From assembly GCF_001258055.1 (NCBI RefSeq), contig NZ_CVRM01000011.1, forward strand, positions 62,001-126,000: a DNA stretch of 64,000 nucleotides, in the 5' to 3' direction. Source of the DNA: Phaeobacter italicus (GTDB lineage: Bacteria; Pseudomonadota; Alphaproteobacteria; Rhodobacterales; Rhodobacteraceae). Below the pieces are notes generated by a model. The model saw only the letters and a program-made list of their open reading frames with translations. It searched no databases and was not told where the DNA came from. A program made the translations under genes and the position numbers. This document shows, one piece after another, positions 7,795 through 17,330 of this stretch. Within the stretch, counting starts at the first letter, position 1; each line of letters starts with the position of its first letter.

Positions 7795-9597
7795 TCACAG
7801 TGGTGCCGTAGCGGCATCCAGCCAGACCTTTGCGGCCTTTGTTACGTTGGGTCCGATTTTCGCGGCCACATCGGCGTGGTAGCTGTCAAGCCAGTCGCGT
7901 TCGTCACGGCTGAGCATCTCTGTCACGATGAGACGGCGATCAAGCGGTGCGAAGGTGAGCGTGCGCCAGGCCAGCATATCACGTTCCGGATCGGATGTGG
8001 GCTGATTTGCGGCTGGGCTGACCACCACCAGATTTTCCAGCCGGATGCCAAAGGCCCCTTCGCGGTAGTATCCGGGTTCGTTGGACAGGATCATGCCCTC
8101 TTCCAGCGGCACATGGCTGACACGGCTCAGGCGCTGGGGGCCTTCGTGCACGCTGAGAAACGCGCCGACGCCGTGGCCGAGACCGTGGTTGAAGTCCTGC
8201 CGGGCAAGCCACAGGGGCATGCGGCCAACGGCCTCGATGTCGCGGCCTGCCAGTCCCTTGGGCCAGATCAGGCGGGACATTGCAATCATGCCCTGCAGAA
8301 CGCGGGTATAGGCCTCGCGGGCCTCTTGCGGTGGGGTGCCGATGGCGATGGTGCGGGTGATGTCGGTGGTGCCGTCCAGATATTGACCACCGCTGTCGAG
8401 CACCAGCAGGTGGCCGTCTTCTAGCGTTGCGTTGCTCTCCTCGCTGACGCGGTAGTGCATGATGGCGCCGTTGGGGCCGGTGCCGGAGATGGTGTCAAAG
8501 CTGATGTCGCGCAGGCTTGGATCCTTGGTGCGCTCCGCTTCGAGGTGTTTGACGACGTCGATTTCGCTCATGGTGCCGGGTGCCTGTGCATCAAGCCAGG
8601 CGAGCGTTTCCACAACGGCGGCCCCGTCCCGCAGGTGCGCGGCCGCGCTGCCGTCGATTTCAGCGGCGCATTTGCGGGCCTTGGGCAGGGCGCAGGGATC
8701 GCCAGAGCCCACCAGCGCCTGCCCAAGCTGGTCAGCGACGATTTGGGGCAGGGTGGTGAGATCTGCGCCAACCTTGGCATCTGCGGGCTTTGCCAGTGCG
8801 GCAACATGGCTCAGGAAGTCAGCAGGGTCGTGGCAGGTGACCTGTGCGCCCAAATGATCTGCGAGCCCGTCCAGCTTGGCTTTGGCCATGAACAGATCGA
8901 CACGCCCCTCAGCATGCAGGATCGCAAACCCGTGGGCGACCGGGTTGTGGGCAATGTCGCTGCCCCGGATATTGAGGAGCCACATGATGCTGTCCGGTAG
9001 CGTGATGACGGCAGCGCTTTGTCCCAGATCGCGCAGATCCTGGGCCAGTGTGGCGATCTTGTCCGCAGCAGCGGTGCCCGCGTATTCAAGGGGGTGGGCA
9101 AAGGCGGGTTGCATCGGGGGGGCGGGTTGGTCCTGCCAGATGCGGTCCACTAGATTGTCGGTCTGCACAAAGGCAAAGCCATGTGGGCTGAGCTGTTTTT
9201 CAAGGCTCTGGATCTGGCTGGTGGCGTGCAGCCAGGGGTCATAGGCAATCCGCCCGCCCTGGGGCAGCTGGTCTTTCAACCAGTCGGCAAGTTGGACATC
9301 GGGCCAGGGCACCGGGGTGTAGTCGGCGGCGACCTGCTGTTTCACCTGGGTCCGATACCGCCCGTCGATGAACACACCTGCGACGTCCCTCAAGGCGGCG
9401 CAGAAGCCCGCAGATCCGGTAAAGCCCGTGAGCCAGGCGAGACGTTCATCGCGTGGGGCGACATATTCGCCCTGATGGGCGTCGGCGCGGGGGATCAGGA
9501 ACCCATCCAGCCCGTCCTGCGCCAGCTCGGCGCGCAGCGCGGCGAGCCGCGGGGGGCCTTGCTCTGGGCGGGCGGTCACGTCGAATGACTGATACAT
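7795..9597 (-). CDS. pepP: Aminopeptidase P family protein (M24B, Xaa-Pro aminopeptidase)
   Basis: A cytoplasmic metallopeptidase expected to release N-terminal residues next to proline. The 600-residue, three-domain length is that of the long (eukaryote-like) aminopeptidase P group: two creatinase-like N-terminal domains, then the pita-bread catalytic domain. The five metal ligands can be read: the Asp in LDSGGQYLDGTTD, the second Asp in that same motif (TTDITRT), the His in HGLGHGVGAFLSVHEGP, and the two Glu residues in SNEPGYY and GIRLENLVV. It lies downstream of the HCCA-isomerase-like gene and upstream of the DUF427 gene on the same strand. The symbol follows common usage; it is not the short E. 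coli-type PepP. Confidence 0.92.
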   Translation of the reverse strand: MYQSFDVTARPEQGPPRLAALRAELAQDGLDGFLIPRADAHQGEYVAPRDERLAWLTGFTGSAGFCAALRDVAGVFIDGRYRTQVKQQVAADYTPVPWPDVQLADWLKDQLPQGGRIAYDPWLHATSQIQSLEKQLSPHGFAFVQTDNLVDRIWQDQPAPPMQPAFAHPLEYAGTAAADKIATLAQDLRDLGQSAAVITLPDSIMWLLNIRGSDIAHNPVAHGFAILHAEGRVDLFMAKAKLDGLADHLGAQVTCHDPADFLSHVAALAKPADAKVGADLTTLPQIVADQLGQALVGSGDPCALPKARKCAAEIDGSAAAHLRDGAAVVETLAWLDAQAPGTMSEIDVVKHLEAERTKDPSLRDISFDTISGTGPNGAIMHYRVSEESNATLEDGHLLVLDSGGQYLDGTTDITRTIAIGTPPQEAREAYTRVLQGMIAMSRLIWPKGLAGRDIEAVGRMPLWLARQDFNHGLGHGVGAFLSVHEGPQRLSRVSHVPLEEGMILSNEPGYYREGAFGIRLENLVVVSPAANQPTSDPERDMLAWRTLTFAPLDRRLIVTEMLSRDERDWLDSYHADVAAKIGPNVTKAAKVWLDAATAPL

Positions 9598-9671
9598 GGG
9601 GGCCTCCTTTGCGAGCGCGTTTGGGTCGCGCCAGAGAACCGCGAAGGCAGGTCAGGCGCAACCCGTGAAAA

Positions 9672-10322
9672 TCAGGCGTCGTTGACCGACGGGTTTTGAA
9701 AGGCAGGCTGGGGGAAAGGCTGGTGCAGCGCGTGCTCCAGCAGGTCCAGATGATCCTGCCCATAATATGGATCGCCGTCCAGCACATAGGTGGGCGACCC
9801 GAAGAGGTGGAGCCGCAGTGCGGCGTCGGTATTGGCCTGCAGTTCGGCCTGAACATCCGCATCCATCGCCCCAGCAAGGAGCGGCGCCGGATCCAGCCCG
9901 GCCGTGCGCGCGGCGGTTTCCAGCTGTGCGGGGTTCATGAGGTCGATGTCATCGCGCCAATGCGCCTGTAGCAGGGCATGGGCTAATGCGTCCACATCCA
10001 GGCCCAACCGGGCCGCGACGATCACCATGCCGCTGGACAGCGTCAGCGGGTTGTCGTGGTGGGTGGGGCGATAGTCGATGATCGGCACGCCGCGATAGGC
10101 GGCCCAGCGTTCGATCTCGCGGCCAAAGAAATAATCCACATGGGCCTGGCTGCGCGCGGCAAAGGGCTGACCGCCAGCCTGTTCCACCACGGGGGACAAC
10201 AGGAATGGGCGGTGGATCAGCTGGCAGTCATGAGCGGCACAGATCTGCGCAAGCCGCCGCGAGCCGAGATAGGCATAGGCGGAATGCGTGGAATAAAAAT
10301 ACTCGATCCTGTGCTGCCCCAT
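9672..10322 (-). CDS. 2-hydroxychromene-2-carboxylate isomerase-like protein (DsbA/kappa-GST fold)
   Basis: A 216-residue thioredoxin-fold protein. The N-terminal strand and loop IEYFYSTHSAYAYLG matches the F-x-S-P-Y-S-Y-L region of glutathione-dependent 2-hydroxychromene-2-carboxylate isomerases, with Ser14 in the catalytic serine position. The cis-Pro loop is in LFGSPTYVLDG and the C-terminal YYGQDHLDLLEHAL is typical. Known members isomerise a naphthalene-catabolic intermediate, but most genomic homologues have unknown substrates. Here it sits 11 bases after cobT, with no aromatic pathway nearby, so a true naphthalene role is unlikely. The fold is confident and the substrate is not. Confidence 0.85.
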   Translation of the reverse strand: MGQHRIEYFYSTHSAYAYLGSRRLAQICAAHDCQLIHRPFLLSPVVEQAGGQPFAARSQAHVDYFFGREIERWAAYRGVPIIDYRPTHHDNPLTLSSGMVIVAARLGLDVDALAHALLQAHWRDDIDLMNPAQLETAARTAGLDPAPLLAGAMDADVQAELQANTDAALRLHLFGSPTYVLDGDPYYGQDHLDLLEHALHQPFPQPAFQNPSVNDA

Positions 10323-10333
10323 GCGCGATCCGG

Positions 10334-12214
10334 TCAGCCGACTTTTCGCATACCCATCACGCGGGCACGGGCGCGAGGGTCACTGTCAAACAGCGCGGCG
10401 AGCTGTTCGGTCATTGCGCCCGCCAGCTGTTCCACATCGGTGATGGTCACCGCGCGGTCGTAGTAGCGCGTCACGTCATGGCCGATGCCGATGGCCAGCA
10501 GTTCGACCTGTTTGCGCCGCTCCACCATGGCGATCACATCACGCAGGTGTTTTTCCAGATAGTTGGCCGGGTTGACCGACAGGGTGCTGTCATCGACCGG
10601 GGCGCCATCGGAAATCACCATCAGGATCTTGCGGGCCTCTTGCCGCGCGATCATCCGGCGGTGGGCCCATTCCAGCGCCTCGCCGTCGATGTTTTCCTTC
10701 AACAGCCCTTCCTTCATCATCAGACCCAGATTGGCACGGGTGCGGCGCATGGGGGCGTCGGCCCCTTTGTAGATGATATGGCGCAGGTCGTTGAGACGAC
10801 CGGGCTGTTGCGGGCGACCTTCGTTCAGCCAGGCTTCGCGGGCCAGCCCGCCCTTCCAGGCGCGGGTGGTGAAGCCGAGGATCTCGACCTTGACGTTGCA
10901 GCGTTCCAGCGTGCGGGCCAGAACGTCGGCGCAGATCGCGGCGATCGAAATCGGACGGCCGCGCATCGAGCCGGAGTTGTCCAGAAGCAGCGTCACCACT
11001 GTGTCGCGGAATTCGGTGTCTTTTTCACGCTTGAAGGACAGCGGGGTGGTCGGGTTGGCGACCACGCGGGCAAGACGCCCTGCGTCCAGAATGCCTTCTT
11101 CCAGGTCGAATTCCCAAGAGCGGTTCTGCTGCGCCTGCAGGCGGCGCTGCAATTTGTTCGCCAGCCGCGACACCGCGCCCTTGAGCGGTTCCAGCTGCTG
11201 GTCGAGATAGGCGCGCAGGCGTTCCAGTTCGGCGGGTTCAGCCAGATCTTCGGCTGCGATTTCCTCGTCATGGGTGTCGAGGAAGACCTTGTAGTCGGGA
11301 TCCGCCTCTGACGCGGCAGGGGGCGGGGGCGGGTCTAGCGGCGCCTCGCCATCGGGCATTTCGGTTTCTTCGGCGAATTCGTCATCCGCCATGTCGTCCA
11401 TGGAGACCTGCGCCTGACTTTCGTCCTGCTGTTGTTCCTGGCTCTGTTCCGGGGTGGCGTCGGCCTCTTCCTCGTCGGACTGGTCCTGACCTTCGCTGTC
11501 GGGCTGCTCTTCGGCTTCGGGCTGTTGTTCGGCGTCGCTGTCCTGCTCATCGTCGAGCTGGTCCGGGTCGTCGCCCAGCTGGTCGCCATAGCCCAGATCG
11601 GTGATGACCTGACGCGCGAATTTGGCAAATGCCGCCTGATCTTCGATGGTTTCGTCAAGATTGGCGAGCGTATCGCCTGCCTGCTGTTCGATGAACCCGC
11701 GCCACAGTTCCATGACGTTGGCGGCCGCATCGGGCATCGGGCGGCCGGTCGCCAGATGGCGGATCAGGTAGCCTGCGGAAACGGCCAGCGGGGCCTCGGC
11801 GGAGGAGGTGATCTGGTCATAGCCCTTGCGCAGGGCCTCGTTCTGGATCTTGACGTCGATATTTGATGCGGTGCCGGGCATGTGGCGGGCGCCGACGGCT
11901 TCGCAACGCGCCGACTCCAGCGCCTCGTAGAGGTCACGTGCCATGTCGCCCTGCGGGGCGTAGCGGGCGTGCAGCCCGGCGTCGTGGTATTTGTGGCGCA
12001 GCGCCAGCGCATCGGCGGTGCCGCGGGCCAGCAGAACCTCTTCGCGCGTCATTCGGCGTGTCACCTGTGGCAGGCGCATGGAATCGCCCGACAGCCCCGC
12101 CGGGTCGACGGAGTAGGACACGTTCAGTTCAGAATCGTCGGCCATCACCTTGGTGGCTTCGGCCAGCGCCTTCTTGAACGGATCGGCGGGATTATCGTTG
12201 GGCTTATTCGCCAT
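10334..12214 (-). CDS. cobT: Aerobic cobaltochelatase subunit CobT
   Basis: CobT forms, with CobS, the AAA+/VWA chaperone-like part of the ATP-dependent cobaltochelatase that inserts cobalt into hydrogenobyrinic acid a,c-diamide (aerobic B12 pathway). The product has 626 residues. It has an N-terminal helical domain, a highly acidic Gln/Asp/Glu-rich linker at about residues 215-300, and a C-terminal von Willebrand A domain. The MIDAS motif reads [14 protein letters not shown]. The start is the ATG at 12214, eight bases after GGAG; a GTG three codons upstream overlaps that Shine-Dalgarno. cobS is upstream on the same strand. The large catalytic subunit CobN is not in this window. Confidence 0.95.
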   Translation of the reverse strand: MANKPNDNPADPFKKALAEATKVMADDSELNVSYSVDPAGLSGDSMRLPQVTRRMTREEVLLARGTADALALRHKYHDAGLHARYAPQGDMARDLYEALESARCEAVGARHMPGTASNIDVKIQNEALRKGYDQITSSAEAPLAVSAGYLIRHLATGRPMPDAAANVMELWRGFIEQQAGDTLANLDETIEDQAAFAKFARQVITDLGYGDQLGDDPDQLDDEQDSDAEQQPEAEEQPDSEGQDQSDEEEADATPEQSQEQQQDESQAQVSMDDMADDEFAEETEMPDGEAPLDPPPPPAASEADPDYKVFLDTHDEEIAAEDLAEPAELERLRAYLDQQLEPLKGAVSRLANKLQRRLQAQQNRSWEFDLEEGILDAGRLARVVANPTTPLSFKREKDTEFRDTVVTLLLDNSGSMRGRPISIAAICADVLARTLERCNVKVEILGFTTRAWKGGLAREAWLNEGRPQQPGRLNDLRHIIYKGADAPMRRTRANLGLMMKEGLLKENIDGEALEWAHRRMIARQEARKILMVISDGAPVDDSTLSVNPANYLEKHLRDVIAMVERRKQVELLAIGIGHDVTRYYDRAVTITDVEQLAGAMTEQLAALFDSDPRARARVMGMRKVG

Positions 12215-12394
12215 TGAACGCACTCCAGATCGACACGGTCAGGAACAAAGGGGCGCATTCCCAACGCAGCCGTATCAAATGACTGTGTTGACTGCCCGTC
12301 ATTGCTGACGGATCAGTCTTCTTTCAACCAGTTTTGTCAAACAACCAGACTGCGTCAAGCGCGACCCAAATGGCTGCTATGACGAAAAATGGCG

Positions 12395-13381
12395 TCACCC
12401 CAGGCTCACGTTTGCCGCGCTTTCCGGCAGCTCTTCGTCAAAGCAGCGCTGGTAGAACTCGGCCACGGTCTGGCGCTCCAGCTCGTCGCATTTGTTCAGG
12501 AACGACAGGCGGAAGGCATAGCCCACATTGCGGAAGATCTCGGCGTTCTGGGCCCAGTTGATCACGGTCCGCGGCGACATCACGGTCGACAGGTCGCCAT
12601 TCATGAAGGCGGTGCGGGTCAGATCGGCGACGGTCACCATCTGGCTGATGGTCTTGCGGCCCTCGGCGGTGTTGTAATGCGGTGCCTTCGACAGGATGAT
12701 CGCGGCCTCGGCGTCGTGGCTCAGGTAGTTCAGGGTCGAGACCAGCGACCAGCGGTCCATCTGGGCCTGGTTGATCTGCTGGGTGCCGTGATAGAGGCCG
12801 GTGGTGTCGCCCAGACCAACGGTGTTCGCCGTTGCAAACAGGCGGAAGAACGGGTTCGGGGTGATGATCTCGTTCTGGTCCAGAAGCGTCAGCTTGCCGT
12901 CGTGTTCCAGAACACGCTGGATCACGAACATCACGTCTGCGCGGCCTGCATCGTATTCGTCAAACACGATCGCAACCGGGTTGCGCAGCGCCCAGGGCAG
13001 GATGCCCTCGTGGAACTCAGTCACCTGCTTGCCGTCGCGCAGTTTGATGGCGTCCTTGCCGATCAGGTCGATCCGGGAGATGTGGCTGTCGAGGTTCACG
13101 CGCACGGAGGGCCAGTTCAGCCGGGCGGCGACCTGTTCGATGTGGGTCGATTTGCCGGTGCCGTGGTAGCCCTGGATCATGACGCGACGGTTGTGGCTGA
13201 AGCCTGCGAGGATCGCGAGCGTGGTGTCGGGGTCGAATTTGTAGGTCGGGTCCAGAGCGGGCACGCGGTCAGAGCCTTCGGCGAAGCCCTTGATGGTCAT
13301 GTCCGTGTCAATCCCGAACACATCGCGCACCGAGATGCTCTCGGTCGGTTTCGCGTTCATATCCAGCATGCCGTCGGTCAT
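12395..13381 (-). CDS. cobS: Aerobic cobaltochelatase subunit CobS
   Basis: A 328-residue AAA+ ATPase that works with CobT and CobN in cobalt insertion. Walker A is GYHGTGKST, Walker B is [11 protein letters not shown], and the sensor region [14 protein letters not shown] is clear. The length is normal for the family. The gene starts the (-) strand series cobS-cobT-HCCA isomerase-pepP-DUF427, although a 180-base gap to cobT may hold a second promoter. In many alphaproteobacteria cobS and cobT follow a bolA/J-domain pair; here a DEAD-box helicase lies between those pairs. Confidence 0.96.
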   Translation of the reverse strand: MTDGMLDMNAKPTESISVRDVFGIDTDMTIKGFAEGSDRVPALDPTYKFDPDTTLAILAGFSHNRRVMIQGYHGTGKSTHIEQVAARLNWPSVRVNLDSHISRIDLIGKDAIKLRDGKQVTEFHEGILPWALRNPVAIVFDEYDAGRADVMFVIQRVLEHDGKLTLLDQNEIITPNPFFRLFATANTVGLGDTTGLYHGTQQINQAQMDRWSLVSTLNYLSHDAEAAIILSKAPHYNTAEGRKTISQMVTVADLTRTAFMNGDLSTVMSPRTVINWAQNAEIFRNVGYAFRLSFLNKCDELERQTVAEFYQRCFDEELPESAANVSLG

Positions 13382-13855
13382 TACAGTCGATCCTTATCCT
13401 CATTCGCCTCCGGGTCGGCTGACCTTGGGCAATCGGGGGGATTGGTGCCCGATCCTGACCGCAATCGCAAGAGGTGAGGGCGGGTTTGACCATCTGTCGT
13501 GACGTTTGTGATCAAACTGGCCTTATCGGGGCTGGTCTCGTGTCATTTTGCGCTACGTTCCTGACGGTATTGCGTGCCCTGTGGGGTGGTGACGGATCGC
13601 GGGGGTGCGCTGTCGTTTTTGGCGGTGTGGCGGGGCCATGATGCCCTTGGGTCGGGGCTGCCTTGGGGGATGCGTCGCATAGCGGGGTTGCGCGGGGCGG
13701 GCAGGTCAGCTCCGCTCTGGCACAAATGAATACTGTACAAAACAGTGCAAAGCCGATATCTGGCGGCCTTTGGATGAGGACATCCGCGTTCCTGCGCAGT
13801 CGGGGACATTCCCGATATCGGCGTGGCCAAGGTGGCGCGCCCCGCAGCAAGCGAA
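13382..13855. other. Divergent intergenic region cobS / RNA helicase
   Basis: About 470 bases with no supported gene; several frames cross it on the (-) strand but have Arg/Pro/Ala-rich shadow composition. It must carry the cobS promoter and the helicase promoter. One clear dyad is present: ACTGT-ACAAA-ACAGT at 13732-13746, 110 bases before the helicase start. The region may give the helicase mRNA a long 5' leader. Confidence 0.45.
13732..13746. promoter_or_regulatory. ACTGT-N5-ACAGT dyad upstream of the DEAD-box helicase
   Basis: A perfect five-base inverted repeat with a five-base AT-rich centre. The CTGT...ACAG arms recall LexA-type operators, but the spacing is shorter than in the E. coli box and alphaproteobacterial LexA uses GTTC repeats. 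It is recorded as a candidate operator only. Confidence 0.3.
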
Positions 13856-15994
13856 ATGAAAATCTTGAAAACAGCACTCGAACAAGCGCTTCAGGCGCGC
13901 GGCTACGAGCAATTGACACCGGTGCAGCTGGCCGTGACCGCGCCCGAACTGGAAAACTCTGATCTCCTGGTCTCGGCGCAGACCGGATCGGGCAAAACCG
14001 TGGGCTTTGGTCTTGCCATGGCGCCGACCCTTCTGGGGGACGCCGAAACCCTTGGCCGCGCAACCCTGCCGCTGGCGCTGGTGATTGCGCCGACCCGCGA
14101 GCTGGCGCTGCAGGTCAAGCGCGAGCTGGGCTGGCTCTATGCCGAAGCTGGTGCCCATGTGGTATCGACCGTTGGCGGTATGGATATGCGCGACGAGCGC
14201 CGGGCCCTGGAACGTGGCGCCCATATCGTCGTGGCCACACCGGGTCGCCTGCGCGACCACATCAACCGCGGCTCTATCGACCTGTCGCAGGTGCGTGCCG
14301 TGGTTCTGGATGAAGCCGACGAAATGCTTGATCTGGGCTTTCGCGAGGATCTGGAGTTCATCCTTGGTGAATCCCCCGAAGATCGCCGTACGCTCATGTT
14401 CTCGGCCACTGTTCCGGCGGGAATTGCGCGTCTGGCAGAGACCTATCTGAAGGATCACCAGCGGATCAAAACGCTGGCGGAGGCCTCCCAGCACGCCGAC
14501 ATCGAATATCAGATGCTGGCAGTTGCACAGCGCGATACCGAACACGCCATCATCAACGTGCTGCGCTATCACGAAGCGCCCAATGCGATCGTGTTCTGCA
14601 ACACACGCGCCGTGGTGAACCGTCTGACCACCCGTCTGAGCAACCGTGGCTTTTCGGTTGTGGCGCTTTCGGGTGAGCTGACCCAATCTGAACGCTCCAA
14701 CGCGCTGCAGTCTTTGCGTGATGGCCGGGCCCGTGTCTGTGTCGCGACCGATGTGGCGGCGCGCGGGATCGACCTGCCCAAGCTGGATCTGGTGATCCAT
14801 GCCGATCTGCCGTCGAGCCATGAAACGCTTTTGCACCGCTCTGGCCGGACTGGCCGTGCGGGCCGTCAGGGTGTCAGCGCGCTGATCGTGCCGCCCAAGG
14901 CCAAAGGCAAGGCGCTGCGTCTGCTGCGCTCTGCCAAGATCACCGCAGAAACCACACCGGCCCCAAGCGCCGATCAGGTGCGGGCGCGTGATTTTGAGCG
15001 CCTGCTGGCAGATCCTGCCTGGAGCGATGCGGTCAGCGAAGGCGAGGCACCGGCGGTGGCAGAACTGCTGGAACGCTTTGCGCCGGAGCAGCTGGCGGTG
15101 GCCTATCTGCGTCTGTTCCACCAGCGCCACAGCGCGCCCGAAGAGCTGAGCGATCCGCAGGCAGACCGTCGTGAGCGTCAGGAACGGGCCCCGTTTGGCC
15201 CGTCGGTGTGGTTCTCGGTCAGCGGTGGTCGCAAGGCCGGTGCGGAACCGCGCCGTCTGCTGCCTGCGCTGTGCAACGCCGGTGGCCTGACCAAGGACGA
15301 CATCGGTGCCATCCGGGTTCAGTTCGACCAGAGCTATGTGGAAGTGCGCGAAGCCAGTGCGGATGCATTCTGGGGCGCGGTCAAGCACGAAGGTCTGGAA
15401 GAGGGGGCTTCGGTCACTCGTCTGGACAAGGCGCCTGACCTGCCCAAGGGCCCGCGCCCGCAGGGCGGTGGCCGTGATGGTCAACGTGACGGGCCGCGTG
15501 GCGAACGCCGTGGCCCGCGTGATCGCGATGATCGCGGGGATCGCAAACCTTATGGGGACAAGCCGCGTTTTGACAAAAACCGCGAGGACCGCCCCCGTGA
15601 GGACCGGCCGCGCGATGACAAGCCGCGTTTCGACAAGCCCCGCGGAGAGAATTCCTGGGGTGACAAGCCCAAGTTCGACAAACCGCGCGGTGACAAGCCA
15701 CGGGGCGACAAGAGCTGGGGCGACAAGCCGAAGTTCGACAAGCCAAAACGCACCGGCGAGGGCGGCAAAGCGACGGTCAAGGCGCGTGGCGCGTCAGATC
15801 GCGGTGACAAACCTGCCGGTTTTGGTGCGGCGAAGCCTGCAGGCAAGCCCAAAACCGATTGGTCCAACCCGTCAAAATCCGGTCGCAAGGGCCCTCCGCC
15901 GCCTAAAGGCAAGCCCAACAGCAAGAAGAACAAGGCCCGTGCAGCTGCCGCTGGCAAGGCAGGCGGCAATGCCCGCCCGATGCGCAAAGGCTGA
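13856..15994 (+). CDS. DEAD-box ATP-dependent RNA helicase with DbpA-type RNA-binding domain and repetitive basic tail
   Basis: A 712-residue RNA helicase for RNA remodelling, probably ribosome assembly or cold adaptation. The core shows the Q motif LTPVQ, Walker A AQTGSGKT (residues 41-48), the DEAD box at 152-155 (VLDEADEMLDLGF), SAT in MFSATV and motif VI HRSGRTGRAGR. A DbpA-like RNA-binding domain spans about 440-525 (GPSVWFSVSGGRKAGAEPRRLLPALCNAGG region). The last 185 residues are a disordered tail of Arg, Lys, Asp, Gly and Pro built from GDKPRFDKPR-like repeats. The start is uncertain: the ATG at 13856 is preferred, but an in-frame GTG at 13823 would add 11 residues and neither has a strong ribosome-binding site. 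Confidence 0.93.
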   Translation: MKILKTALEQALQARGYEQLTPVQLAVTAPELENSDLLVSAQTGSGKTVGFGLAMAPTLLGDAETLGRATLPLALVIAPTRELALQVKRELGWLYAEAGAHVVSTVGGMDMRDERRALERGAHIVVATPGRLRDHINRGSIDLSQVRAVVLDEADEMLDLGFREDLEFILGESPEDRRTLMFSATVPAGIARLAETYLKDHQRIKTLAEASQHADIEYQMLAVAQRDTEHAIINVLRYHEAPNAIVFCNTRAVVNRLTTRLSNRGFSVVALSGELTQSERSNALQSLRDGRARVCVATDVAARGIDLPKLDLVIHADLPSSHETLLHRSGRTGRAGRQGVSALIVPPKAKGKALRLLRSAKITAETTPAPSADQVRARDFERLLADPAWSDAVSEGEAPAVAELLERFAPEQLAVAYLRLFHQRHSAPEELSDPQADRRERQERAPFGPSVWFSVSGGRKAGAEPRRLLPALCNAGGLTKDDIGAIRVQFDQSYVEVREASADAFWGAVKHEGLEEGASVTRLDKAPDLPKGPRPQGGGRDGQRDGPRGERRGPRDRDDRGDRKPYGDKPRFDKNREDRPREDRPRDDKPRFDKPRGENSWGDKPKFDKPRGDKPRGDKSWGDKPKFDKPKRTGEGGKATVKARGASDRGDKPAGFGAAKPAGKPKTDWSNPSKSGRKGPPPPKGKPNSKKNKARAAAAGKAGGNARPMRKG
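15555..15752 (+). repeat. Degenerate coding tandem repeat in the helicase tail
   Basis: In-frame imperfect repeats built around GACAAGCC(G/C)(C/A)GTT(T/C)GACAA, encoding successive DKPRFDK / DKPKFDKPRGDK units. This is part of the helicase coding sequence, not a separate element. Confidence 0.75.
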
Positions 15995-16038
15995 TGATCC
16001 GCTGAGATCAGGGCGCATATCGCACCACAACAAAGAAA

Positions 16039-16064
16039 GGGCGGTCCCGATGGGCCGCCCTTTT
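16039..16064 (+). terminator. Terminator of the RNA helicase gene
   Basis: GGGCGG(T)CCC (16039-16048) pairs with GGGCCGCCC (16052-16060) with a small bulge and is followed by TTTT. It lies 45 bases after the stop. Confidence 0.75.
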
Positions 16065-16154
16065 CATGTTCGGATCTGCGTCTGTGTTGTCTGGCTGGCC
16101 CTTGCTGGGCTGGTCAGCCCGTGGGGGCCTGACCAGCCTGCGCCGGTTCCCGGT

Positions 16155-16778
16155 TTACTTGAAGCTGCGGCTGTCCTTGATCTGGTCCCAGGCCCAGACC
16201 ACTTCCTGCAGCTGTTCTTCCTGGCTGCGGTCGCCGCCGTTCATGTCGGGGTGCAGCACTTTGATCAGCTTTTTGTAAGCCTTGCGGATGTCTGCCTTGG
16301 ACCAGTCGTCCTTGGCCTCCAAGATTTCGATCGCGCGCCGTTCGGTCGGGGGCAGGCGACGGCCTGCCTGTGCCGCACGACCGGGGTTGCGGGTTGCGTT
16401 GGCGCCCAGCACCTGATGCGGGTCCTCGATGCCCAGACGCGCCCAGGCGCGGGTCTCCGGGTCGCCCATCGGCTTGGTTTCACGCTCCCAGACCTTGTCC
16501 TTGGACTGCTGTGCGTTCAGTTCGGCCTCTGTTGTGCCCTCGAAGAAGTTCCACTTCTGGTTATATTCGCGGATATGGTCCTGACAGAACCAGATGTAGT
16601 CATCCAGAACATCGGGGGCGCGGGGGGCACGGAACTGCCCGGCTTCGTTACAGCCCTCATGCTCGCAGACACGGGTCGAGGTCTCGGAAGCCCCCGTTGT
16701 GCTGCGGCGTCCGCGCGGATTTTTCTTCTTCGCGGAGCGGACGGACATATCGAAGCCAAAGGGATCGGATTTGGTCAT
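16155..16778 (-). CDS. J-domain protein with N-terminal Cys/His motif and C-terminal DnaJ domain
   Basis: A 207-residue putative co-chaperone. Unusually for DnaJ proteins the J domain is at the C-terminus (about 140-205), with the invariant HPD in LIKVLHPDMNGGD, so it should be able to stimulate a DnaK-type ATPase. The N-terminal part has a CEHEGC...YIWFCQDH pattern (CxxxxC then CxxH) that could bind zinc. The conserved REYNQKWNFFEG follows. The gene is divergent from bolA. In other alphaproteobacteria a protein of this build is encoded beside bolA and cobS/cobT, so an assembly role for cobaltochelatase or another complex is possible but unproven. Confidence 0.88.
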   Translation of the reverse strand: MTKSDPFGFDMSVRSAKKKNPRGRRSTTGASETSTRVCEHEGCNEAGQFRAPRAPDVLDDYIWFCQDHIREYNQKWNFFEGTTEAELNAQQSKDKVWERETKPMGDPETRAWARLGIEDPHQVLGANATRNPGRAAQAGRRLPPTERRAIEILEAKDDWSKADIRKAYKKLIKVLHPDMNGGDRSQEEQLQEVVWAWDQIKDSRSFK

Positions 16779-16896
16779 GCGGGGGCACCTTCTAGACGCA
16801 CTTTTCGACTCGGAGGCGACATTCTAATCTAAGGGTCGCCAGATTGAAGGGGGCTCGGACAATTATTCCGGGGATTTTTATGCAGGACACGACAGA

Positions 16897-17151
16897 ATGA
16901 GCATCCGTGAAGAGATCGAGACACGCCTGAGCGCAGCGTTTGAGCCGCGCGAGCTTGTGGTGCAGGACGACAGCGACCAGCACATCGGCCATGCAGGCCA
17001 CGACGGCAAGGGAGAGAGCCATTTCAGCGTGCGTATCCGCGCAGTTGCCTTTGGTGAGATGAACCGCGTGGCCCAGCATCGGGCCGTGCATAAGGCGCTG
17101 GGGGATGTTGTTCCCCGCATCCATGCGCTGGCTTTGGATATCGGGGCCTGA
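16897..17151 (+). CDS. bolA: BolA family protein
   Basis: An 84-residue BolA-fold protein. BolA partners monothiol glutaredoxins to bind or transfer [2Fe-2S] clusters and is linked to iron homeostasis and envelope stress. Family features are REEIETRLSAAF..ELVVQDDSDQHIGHAGH, the conserved SHFSVRI, and RVAQHRAVHKALGD near the C-terminus, including the His in the SHF and HRAV motifs used for cluster ligation. It is divergently transcribed from the J-domain gene across a 118-base spacer. Confidence 0.94.
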   Translation: MSIREEIETRLSAAFEPRELVVQDDSDQHIGHAGHDGKGESHFSVRIRAVAFGEMNRVAQHRAVHKALGDVVPRIHALALDIGA

Positions 17152-17330
17152 CACCGAAGGCCTGCGGGGCTGGCCATGACCGGCAAGGCCCCGCCGATGT
17201 GCCCGATCTGCAACGTGCAAGCCGGATCAGGGGCCCCGTGCGGCCCATCTGATCTGTCCCGAATGGTGCAGATCAGACGGTTACCTGCCATGACAGGGAC
17301 AAGATATCAGCCCTGCTGAGGTGCGGGCGA

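Noticed and set aside
11432-11866. Hydrophobic 144-residue (+) ORF that looks like a membrane protein
   Set aside because: It is the complement of the acidic Asp/Glu/Gln linker of CobT, whose codons read backwards as Leu, Val and Phe.
13512-14063. 183-residue (-) ORF upstream of and overlapping the helicase start
   Set aside because: Low-complexity Pro/Arg/Ala composition typical of a shadow frame; overlaps conserved helicase coding sequence.
13706-15484. 592-residue open frame on (-) across the RNA helicase gene
   Set aside because: Antisense shadow of a clear DEAD-box gene: the composition is Arg/Gln/His/Ala rich, with no family motif and no ribosome-binding site.
15555-15752. Tandem repeats considered as a possible CRISPR or satellite array
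   Set aside because: The repeats are in frame, degenerate, lack unique spacers and encode the helicase tail.
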